A program made the translations under genes and the position numbers. A stretch of DNA of 20,497 nt from Halolacustris sp051744345. GTDB lineage: Bacteria; Actinomycetota; Humimicrobiia; Humimicrobiales; Humimicrobiaceae. How positions within the stretch are numbered: position 1 is the first letter of the stretch; every line of letters starts with the position of its first letter. Below the pieces are notes generated by a model. That model saw only the letters and a list, made by a program, of their open reading frames with translations. It was not told where the DNA came from and made no database searches. Below are positions 14,842 to 20,497 of this stretch, in pieces. The stretch covers positions 1-20,497 of the forward strand of contig JBNJCW010000034.1 in the NCBI GenBank assembly GCA_051744345.1, in the 5' to 3' direction.

Positions 14842-15375
14842 ATGAAATCTTTTAAAAATCTTATGAACCTAATTGAATCCAGGAAGAGCATAAGGTCTTA
14901 TAAGCCTCAGCCGGTGGAGGAAGAAAAATTACAGTATGTATTGCAGGCATTCAGGAAAGCTCCTTCTGCCAAGAATATCCAGCCCTGGAAACTGGTGGTG
15001 GTAAAAGAAGAGAAGAGAAAAAATGATGTGGCTATAGCATGCAATAATCAATTATTCATAGCTGAAGCCCCCATAGTAATTGTGGCCTGCGCCAAAGAGG
15101 AAGAGGCTTACGGGGTTATGGGCGGCTATATGAGTAGTTTTGCCATAGATATAGCCATTGCCATGGAACATTTAATGCTGGCTGCTACCGAACAGGGTCT
15201 GGGAACCTGTTGGATTGGCGCTTTTAAAGAAAAACTTATAAAGGATCTTTTGGGCATTCCGGAAAATGTAAGGGTGGTGGCCTTAACCCCGTTGGGATAT
15301 GCGGATAAAGAGGGAAGAGTCAGGGCCAGAAAGCCGTTGTCTGAGATAGTCTGTTATGATAAATATGTTGAATAA
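14842..15375 (+). CDS. Nitroreductase family protein
   Basis: This 177-residue FMN-dependent oxidoreductase belongs to the nitroreductase superfamily. The FMN phosphate motif ESRKSIRSYKPQPV is at about 12-25, followed by APSAKNIQPWKLVVV near 40-54, GLGTCWIGAF, and the C-terminal ALTPLGYADKEG. Length is at the short end, typical of the anaerobe-rich Nfn-like or YdjA-like group rather than NfsA. Substrate could be a nitro compound, quinone, enone or flavin; nothing decides it. I prefer ATG at 14842 to the TTG three bases earlier because GGAGG at 14833-14837 would leave only one base before the TTG. The next gene begins nine bases after the stop. Confidence 0.88.
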   Translation: MKSFKNLMNLIESRKSIRSYKPQPVEEEKLQYVLQAFRKAPSAKNIQPWKLVVVKEEKRKNDVAIACNNQLFIAEAPIVIVACAKEEEAYGVMGGYMSSFAIDIAIAMEHLMLAATEQGLGTCWIGAFKEKLIKDLLGIPENVRVVALTPLGYADKEGRVRARKPLSEIVCYDKYVE

Positions 15376-15384
15376 TTTTCGGTT

Positions 15385-17988
15385 ATGCAAATAATTGTAA
15401 CCCATATAAGTTCTGATTTTGATGCGTTTGCTGCCCTTATTGCTGCCAAAAAAATTTATCCGAAAGCCCATATCATACTGCCCACATCCATAAACCAGAA
15501 TGTCCGAAGATTTATAGCACTGCATGAAGATGAGCTGCCCCGCCCCAGGGATGCGGCGGACATGAACTTAAAAAAAGTAAGCAAGATGATTATTGTAGAC
15601 ACCAGGATACCCGAAAGGCTGGGGCCAGCCAGGGCCGCCCTGGCCAATAAAGGATTGGAGATACTGTTATACGACCATCACCAGGAAACAGGCAAGGATG
15701 TTAAAAGCAGAAATGACTATTCCAGGGATGTAGGCGCTGCCACCTCCCTGCTGGTAAAGATAATAGAGGAAAAAAATATAGAGGTTACCCCCCTGGAAGC
15801 AACCCTTTTTGCCCTGGGAATTTATGAAGATACCGGCTCCTTTACTTATCCCAGCACAACTGCCTGTGACCTTGAAGCTGCAGCTTATCTCCTCTTAAGG
15901 GGGGCAAACCTTTATGTACTTAACAAGTTCCATAATATTTCCCTGAGCGAAGACCAGCACAAGCTGCTGGAAACCCTTATAGAGAATACCGAAAAAGTGG
16001 TGGTGAAAGGAAAAGAGGTACTGCTTTCCCATGCCCAGGTGGGGGGTTATGTAGAAGGCCTTTCGGTGCTTACCAGAAAGCTTTCCCAGATAGAGGATAT
16101 CAATACGGTTATTTGCTGGGCTCGGATGAAAGGCAAGGTTTATATAGTAGCCAGGAGCTATGATAAGAGCGTGGACGTTTCAGATGTACTGGAAGCAGTG
16201 GGCGGGGGAGGCCATCCCCAGGCTGCATCAGCAGTAGCTGAAGCCAGGGACTTTAATTCCATCAGACAAAAGATTATAAGTTCCCTGGATAAGAGGATAA
16301 GAAGGCCCCAGCTTGCATCGGATATAATGTCTTATCCGGTAAGGTTTGTAAAAGAGGATGAAAGCATTCAGCAGGTGGACCAAATTTTAAAGAAATACGG
16401 CCATTCGGGAATACCCATAGTTGACAGGAACCAGAAACTGGCAGGCATAATAACCAGGAAAGATATAGACAAGGCCATAAAGCACGGCCTGGGCCATGCT
16501 CCGGTAAAGGGTTTCAGGTCCCACGGTGTGGTTACCGCCGGGCCTGATTCAACCATAGATAATCTCCAGAGCCTTATGATTGAAAATGGCATTGGAAGGA
16601 TTCCCATTGTCCATAAAGGCAGAATTGTCGGCATAGTGACCCGCAAAGATATATTAAGGCACCTCCACGGACAGGATTTTGACCGAAAGCATAAAGGTTT
16701 AGGAGAGCCGGAAAAGATAAAAAGCCATTTTCCTCCCCGGATATGGGAGATACTCAAGCTTGTTTCGGAGGTATCAGAGAAGAAGGGATACAGGGTCTAC
16801 CTTGTAGGGGGCATAGTAAGGGACATCCTGTTAAATATACCCAACCTGGATGTGGATATAGTGGTTGAAGGCGATGGCATAGAGCTGGCCAGGGAACTGC
16901 AGAAAAGGATTGGCTGCCGGGCAGAAACCCATCACAAGTTCAAGACGGCGGTATTGGTTTTATCTGAAGACCTCCATCTGGATATAGCTACAGCCAGGGT
17001 GGAATATTATGAGAGCCCTGCAGCTCTTCCCAGCGTGGAAAGCGGCAGTATAAAACAGGACCTTTCCAGGAGGGATTTTACCATAAATGCAATGGCCATT
17101 TCCTTAAATGAGGGTAGCTTCGGGAAGGTAATTGATTATTTTGGGGGAAGGAAGGATTTGAAAAATAGAAAAATCAAGGTGCTGCACAAAATGAGCTTTA
17201 TCGAGGATCCTACCCGGATATTCAGGGGAGTAAGGTTTGAGCAGAGGCTGGGTTTTTCTATTGATCCCCAGACCGAAAAACTTATCAGAACCACCATAGA
17301 TATGGGTATGGTATCAAAGCTCACCGGGGTAAGGGTAAGGGATGAGCTGACGGCTATCCTGAATGAAGAAAATCCCTGGAAGCCCCTTAAGCGTTTGTAT
17401 GAGCTGGGTGCCCTGGGAAAGATAGGAATCAATGTAAGTATAGAAGAAGATTTTATCAGCCAGTTAAAAAGTGTGCTTTTGGCCAGAAAAAAGCTGGGCC
17501 CATATACAGGGAAGGATATAAAGAAGTGGAGGCTGCTGTTTATAATGCTCCTTAAAAATCAGCCGCTGAAGAAGGTAAAGGGATGGTGCCGGGAGATGAA
17601 AGTAAAGAAAAAGGATGCGCAGCTTATAGCCGATACGGTATCCGCCATGGATAAAGCCGCAAAACTTCTGGGAGAAAGGATAAAAAAAAACTCCGAACTG
17701 TACAGGACTGCCAGAAGATTTAGCGGTGAGCTTCTGATAATATGCTCGACCTGGGGGAATGGCTACAGAGAAAATACCATAAAATACTTAAGGAAGCTGA
17801 AAAATATCAACCTTGAGATTGATGGGGATACCTTAATAGAGATGGGTTATAAGCCGTCTGTACGGTTCAGGGAAGTTCTTGACAGGTTGTTTGACCTAAA
17901 ACTTGATGGGTTAATCAGAACCAGGGAAGAAGAAATCAGCCAGGCAAAGAGGCTATTTGAGGCCCAGGGCGATAGAGGCGGCTCCTAA
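15385..17988 (+). CDS. DHH/DHHA1 phosphoesterase - CBS - CBS - tRNA nucleotidyltransferase (poly(A) polymerase family) fusion
   Basis: This 867-residue cytosolic protein joins three modules. Residues 1-305 are a DHH/DHHA1 phosphoesterase with metal residues in SSDFDAF (Asp11, Asp13), VDT (Asp72), DHH (97-99), GIYEDTGSF (Asp149) and GGGGHPQAA (273-281). Residues about 312-370 and 378-428 are two CBS repeats, each ending in GI(I/V)TRKDI. From 470 there is a class II nucleotidyltransferase: LVGGIVRD (473-480), catalytic Asp489/Asp491, RRDFTINAMA (562-571), DYFGGRKDL (584-592) and EDPTRIFRGVRF (607-618). The architecture is known in Aquifex-like and delta-proteobacterial genomes, where split CC-adding and A-adding enzymes occur. 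So it could add CCA, CC or A to tRNA, or act on RNA ends. No clear Shine-Dalgarno sequence; the ATG follows the nitroreductase by nine bases. Its 3' end overlaps the opposing activase gene. Confidence 0.92.
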   Translation: MQIIVTHISSDFDAFAALIAAKKIYPKAHIILPTSINQNVRRFIALHEDELPRPRDAADMNLKKVSKMIIVDTRIPERLGPARAALANKGLEILLYDHHQETGKDVKSRNDYSRDVGAATSLLVKIIEEKNIEVTPLEATLFALGIYEDTGSFTYPSTTACDLEAAAYLLLRGANLYVLNKFHNISLSEDQHKLLETLIENTEKVVVKGKEVLLSHAQVGGYVEGLSVLTRKLSQIEDINTVICWARMKGKVYIVARSYDKSVDVSDVLEAVGGGGHPQAASAVAEARDFNSIRQKIISSLDKRIRRPQLASDIMSYPVRFVKEDESIQQVDQILKKYGHSGIPIVDRNQKLAGIITRKDIDKAIKHGLGHAPVKGFRSHGVVTAGPDSTIDNLQSLMIENGIGRIPIVHKGRIVGIVTRKDILRHLHGQDFDRKHKGLGEPEKIKSHFPPRIWEILKLVSEVSEKKGYRVYLVGGIVRDILLNIPNLDVDIVVEGDGIELARELQKRIGCRAETHHKFKTAVLVLSEDLHLDIATARVEYYESPAALPSVESGSIKQDLSRRDFTINAMAISLNEGSFGKVIDYFGGRKDLKNRKIKVLHKMSFIEDPTRIFRGVRFEQRLGFSIDPQTEKLIRTTIDMGMVSKLTGVRVRDELTAILNEENPWKPLKRLYELGALGKIGINVSIEEDFISQLKSVLLARKKLGPYTGKDIKKWRLLFIMLLKNQPLKKVKGWCREMKVKKKDAQLIADTVSAMDKAAKLLGERIKKNSELYRTARRFSGELLIICSTWGNGYRENTIKYLRKLKNINLEIDGDTLIEMGYKPSVRFREVLDRLFDLKLDGLIRTREEEISQAKRLFEAQGDRGGS

Positions 17989-18741
17989 GGCCCCTATTAT
18001 CTGGGGCTCTGAAGGCAGGTTGATTTTTACCTTAAGGGTTTCTTCAACCGCTTTTACCACTCCCAGGTTTTTGGCAACCCCTCCGGTCATGCATACCGGC
18101 TCATCCAGCCCAACCCTTTCTACCATGGAGCTGATCCGGTCAGCTATGGAGTATATGAGGCCTTTGACTATCTTATTCTTGTCTTCCCCGTGGCCTATAA
18201 GGGAAACTATTTCCGATTCAGCAAATACGGTGCAGGTTGAGGTTATGTCAACTTTTTGGCTGGTTTCAAGAAAGATTTTCCCAAAGTGGGTAAGGTCTAT
18301 CTCCAAAGCATGGGCCATTACCTCCAGAAACCTGCCAGTACCTGCTGCGCATTTGTCATTCATTAAAAAATCAAAGGGATTTTTATTTTCATCCATTCTT
18401 ATAACTTTGCTGTCCTGGCCGCCTATGTCTATTACCAGCCTGGTTTCAGGATAGTAAAAGAGGGCGCCCCTGGCATGGCAGCTTATCTCAGTGATGTTTT
18501 TATCTGCAAAAGCTACGTTAATCCTGCCGTAACCTGTGGCTACTGTTTTTTGTATCTGTTCCCGGTTTATTTTTGCCTGGCTGCAGGTATCCTGCAGTGC
18601 CTTTTCTGCTGCTTTTTTGCTGTTTGAGCCTGTGGGGATAATGGCATAGGAAAGTATATCTGTTTTCTGCCCATCTTTTTTAAGTATGACCGCCTCTGTG
18701 GAAACAGAGCCAATATCTATTCCGCAAGTTATCTCATACAT
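17953..18741 (-). CDS. 2-hydroxyacyl-CoA dehydratase activase (BadF/BcrA/HgdC family ATPase)
   Basis: This 262-residue ASKHA-fold ATPase resembles HgdC, the oxygen-sensitive homodimeric activator that uses ATP to push an electron onto 2-hydroxyacyl-CoA dehydratases or benzoyl-CoA-type reductases. Visible are GIDIGSVSTEAV (7-18), ATGYGR (68-73), DIGGQDSK (105-112), MTGGVAKN, and the two cysteines that bind the intersubunit [4Fe-4S] cluster: Cys131 in NDKCAAGTGRF and Cys170 in TSTCTVFAES. Length matches HgdC. No dehydratase alpha/beta genes are in the window, so its partner is elsewhere or it serves another radical enzyme. The ATG overlaps the TreT end by 8 bases and has AAGGAG about 10 bases upstream. 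The 3' end overlaps the opposing fusion gene by 36 bases. Confidence 0.92.
   Translation of the reverse strand: MYEITCGIDIGSVSTEAVILKKDGQKTDILSYAIIPTGSNSKKAAEKALQDTCSQAKINREQIQKTVATGYGRINVAFADKNITEISCHARGALFYYPETRLVIDIGGQDSKVIRMDENKNPFDFLMNDKCAAGTGRFLEVMAHALEIDLTHFGKIFLETSQKVDITSTCTVFAESEIVSLIGHGEDKNKIVKGLIYSIADRISSMVERVGLDEPVCMTGGVAKNLGVVKAVEETLKVKINLPSEPQIIGALGAASIALGLK
17989..18008 (+). other. GC-rich hairpin just after the fusion-gene stop
   Basis: GGCCCC (17989-17994) pairs with GGGGCT (18003-18008, one G-U pair) around an 8-base loop, starting on the base after the TAA of the fusion gene. No T-run follows, so it is not a canonical intrinsic terminator. On the other strand it is coding sequence of the activase. 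It may mark or protect the plus-strand transcript 3' end. Confidence 0.3.
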
Positions 18742-19957
18742 ATATAATACTCTCCTTCATCTTATCCAGTATGCAGAAAAGGGCCAGATAGTCCCTTAAG
18801 TGCCTGGTTATGAGGAAGTTGCTCCTTACGTACTCCCTGGCAGCTTCTCCCATCTCCTGCCTTACCTTCTTTCGGTTTAGGAGATAGCGTATCCTGTAGG
18901 CTGCCCCTTCCGGAGAATGCACCAGAAAGCCTGTATGGTGGTTCTGTATCTGGATGGTAATGCCTCCCACAGCTCCCCCTACCACCGGCTTTGCCTTATA
19001 CATGGCTTCGGTTACCACCAGCCCGAAGCCCTCCTTGGTGGATTTCTGTATGATTACATCCGCTGCCCTCTGCAGGGCGTTTATGTCCAGGTTTGAGCCA
19101 GGCTCAAGGCAGAGTATGCGGATGTCGGGATCCCCGGCTGCCTCTTTTTTGACCTCTTCTAGGACCATGGCCCCCTCGGGGTCATCGGAGGCGGTGCCCC
19201 CGGCAAGGATCAGCCGGCAGTCAAGCTCTTCTTTTACCATGCGGTAGGCCTTTATGACCCCTACCGGGTCCTTGAACTTGTCAAACCGGGATACCTGCAC
19301 TATGAGGGGCTTCTCATTTCCTATGCTGTATCTCTTTAGCACCTTTTTAACCTCAGAGCTCTCCATGTCCCTGTTTTTATCAGAGAGGGGGTCTATGGAG
19401 GGGGGTATGAGGTACTGGGGGTGGGGAAGCAGACGGGAGAACTTGGCTATGGAGTAGATGCTTGCATCATAGCCTAAAAGATGGGACTTAAAGAACTTCC
19501 ACAGGGAGAGCTCCGGCTTGGAGGTGTCTATGTGGCAGCGCCATACCCACTTTGAGCTGTTCTTGGCATAGTAGCTTACCAGGGCCAGGGGCTGGGGGTC
19601 ATGGATTATTACTATGTCTGCATCCAGGTTAAGGCGGCCTGCGTTTTTTTTGTTTACCTCCAGGTAGTAGGCCAGGGCGTCTGAGGTAAAGTTTATCTTC
19701 TTTCCCTGCATGGCGTTATGCATGGACTTGGTTATCTCAAAGAAGGGGGCATCGGCCTCAATTGTCTCCCAGCGGCAGTCTATTCCCAGCTCGACCATGA
19801 GGGGGATAAGGCAGTTAAGTATCTCTGCTACCCCTCCTCCGTCCCTGGCGGAGTTTACCATTACCACCTTCTTTTTCCTAGAGAGCTCTGCCAGGCGGTA
19901 GAGCTGGTCTACCTCGTCTGTGCCGGCTATCTCTCTGTATGCCTCAAGGCTTCTCAT
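18734..19957 (-). CDS. treT: Trehalose synthase, glycosyltransferring (TreT-like GT4)
   Basis: This 407-residue retaining glycosyltransferase closely resembles Thermococcus/Pyrococcus TreT, which joins NDP-glucose and glucose to make trehalose, reversibly. Shared blocks include LEAYREIAG at the N terminus, DGGGVAEILNCLIPLM (39-54), ITKSMHNAMQG (75-85), IIHDPQPLALV, WVWRCHIDTSKP, PPSIDPLSDKN, VSRFDKFKDPVGVI and the GT4 donor-site segment KEGFGLVVTEAMYKAKPVVGGAVGG. Trehalose phosphorylases share part of this pattern and are the main alternative. The ATG has GGAGG five bases upstream and overlaps the preceding gene as ATGA; the stop overlaps the activase. Trehalose is an osmo- and thermoprotectant, which fits the osmoprotectant importer elsewhere in the window. 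GC appears higher here than in the rest of the window. Confidence 0.9.
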   Translation of the reverse strand: MRSLEAYREIAGTDEVDQLYRLAELSRKKKVVMVNSARDGGGVAEILNCLIPLMVELGIDCRWETIEADAPFFEITKSMHNAMQGKKINFTSDALAYYLEVNKKNAGRLNLDADIVIIHDPQPLALVSYYAKNSSKWVWRCHIDTSKPELSLWKFFKSHLLGYDASIYSIAKFSRLLPHPQYLIPPSIDPLSDKNRDMESSEVKKVLKRYSIGNEKPLIVQVSRFDKFKDPVGVIKAYRMVKEELDCRLILAGGTASDDPEGAMVLEEVKKEAAGDPDIRILCLEPGSNLDINALQRAADVIIQKSTKEGFGLVVTEAMYKAKPVVGGAVGGITIQIQNHHTGFLVHSPEGAAYRIRYLLNRKKVRQEMGEAAREYVRSNFLITRHLRDYLALFCILDKMKESIIYV

Positions 19958-20497
19958 GCGTCCTCCAGTATGTCCAGCAGTTTTTCCTTTACTTCGGTTA
20001 GGCTGAAAAAATAAAAGTCTATGTCCTGTATCTTTTTAACCGTATCGGGGAGGCTGAAGTTTGACTCTATCCATACAGAGAAGTCATCGCTTCTTTTCTC
20101 CTTATGCCTTTTTCTGGCCTCATAGAAGTGGTAGTAGAGGCTTGTCTCCGGTATGACGGAGAGGGCATGCTTGAACTCTTTCATGGTGACGGCAGCCAGA
20201 TTGGTGGGGGCCACTATGGTGGTTGAGTAGCTAAAGTAGAACTCAAAGCCGGGCCTTACCCAGGGTACGGTGGGAAGATCCCAGAGGTGCTCCTCTATAA
20301 TGGCGGTAAGCACATCCCTTGCCTGGGCCACGGTGGCAAAGTGGTAGGGGTCAAAGCTTGCCAGCTTCTCGGCCAGGGCAATGTCTTCCAGTGCTTCTGC
20401 TGCCCAGTTGGCAAAGTCATTGGGATAGTCCCTTAGTATATAGGCGTACTTTAGGTGGGACTGGTAGAGGTGGTGGAATACCACCTTATCCGGGGTG
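19954..20497 (-). CDS. DUF5752-like protein of unknown function (5' end outside window)
   Basis: About 180 residues are visible, and the frame stays open to the window edge, so the true start is probably upstream; the in-frame GTG at 20484 is unlikely to be the start. The sequence is soluble and rich in aromatic and charged residues, with no signal peptide or membrane segment. Recognisable stretches are HLYQSHLKYAYILRDYPNDF near the visible start, ETSLYYHFYEARKRH in the middle and DDFSVWIESNFSL near the C terminus. These remind me of DUF5752 proteins, which I recall as small uncharacterised proteins of archaea and bacteria; I know of no established activity. ATGA overlap with treT implies coupled translation and a shared role in trehalose metabolism or stress protection. 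Confidence 0.7.
   Translation of the reverse strand, partial: TPDKVVFHHLYQSHLKYAYILRDYPNDFANWAAEALEDIALAEKLASFDPYHFATVAQARDVLTAIIEEHLWDLPTVPWVRPGFEFYFSYSTTIVAPTNLAAVTMKEFKHALSVIPETSLYYHFYEARKRHKEKRSDDFSVWIESNFSLPDTVKKIQDIDFYFFSLTEVKEKLLDILEDA

Noticed and set aside
17957..18454. Open frame of 165 codons on the plus strand
   Set aside because: It is antisense to the CoA-dehydratase activase, which has a full set of conserved motifs; the antisense product looks like random translation.
1..20497. tRNA/rRNA genes, CRISPR arrays, insertion sequences, toxin-antitoxin or phage genes
   Set aside because: I looked in the gaps on both strands and saw no cloverleaf, regularly spaced repeat, transposase motif or terminal repeats. 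Nearly all of the sequence is explained by housekeeping-type genes.

Overview
This window looks like bacterial chromosome. Genes are tightly packed, often with ATGA or 1-base start/stop overlaps. Several starts are preceded by AGGAGG-type ribosome binding sites, starts include one TTG, and ATA and AGG codons are used heavily. The gene content suggests an anaerobic or fermentative, stress-tolerant bacterium: an oxygen-sensitive CoA-dehydratase activase, a malic enzyme, [4Fe-4S] dehydratases, osmoprotectant uptake and a TreT-type trehalose synthase. I cannot name the phylum. There are no rRNAs, tRNAs, insertion sequences, phage genes or CRISPR arrays.

Layout. (1) 1-2332, plus: the 3' part of an aconitase/isopropylmalate dehydratase-family large subunit, its separate small subunit, and an isocitrate dehydrogenase-like enzyme, all overlapping. 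Residues in the dehydrogenase favour isocitrate and NADP, so the set is probably a split aconitase plus IDH making 2-oxoglutarate rather than a leucine operon. (2) 2333-2647: a 315-base gap with a weak terminator, a broken reading frame and a good promoter for a YjbQ/UPF0047 gene (2648-3064). (3) 7680-3070, minus: a five-gene osmoprotectant ABC operon (binding protein, ATPase with CBS domains, two permeases) with a flavin disulfide-reductase-like enzyme inserted between binding protein and ATPase. (4) 9460-7759, minus: a NatA/NatB-like ABC exporter pair. (5) 9536-12482, plus: pabA-pabB-pabC for p-aminobenzoate and folate, divergent from the exporter. (6) 12555-14772, plus: malic enzyme and aldo/keto reductase, one base apart. 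(7) 14842-17988, plus: a nitroreductase-family protein, then a large DHH/DHHA1-CBS-CBS-tRNA nucleotidyltransferase fusion. (8) 20497-17953, minus: a DUF5752-like protein (cut by the window end), TreT and a CoA-dehydratase activase, all overlapping. The activase overlaps the 3' end of the fusion gene tail to tail by 36 bases.

How it fits together. Two loci deal with compatible solutes (osmoprotectant import and trehalose synthesis). The IDH and malic enzyme loci supply 2-oxoglutarate, pyruvate and reducing power. The pab set is a self-contained folate-precursor module. No clearly new defence or mobile system is visible. The most interesting points are the isocitrate-type reassignment of the leuCD-like operon, the atypical flavoenzyme inside the osmoprotectant operon, and the trehalose/activase operon with locally higher GC.
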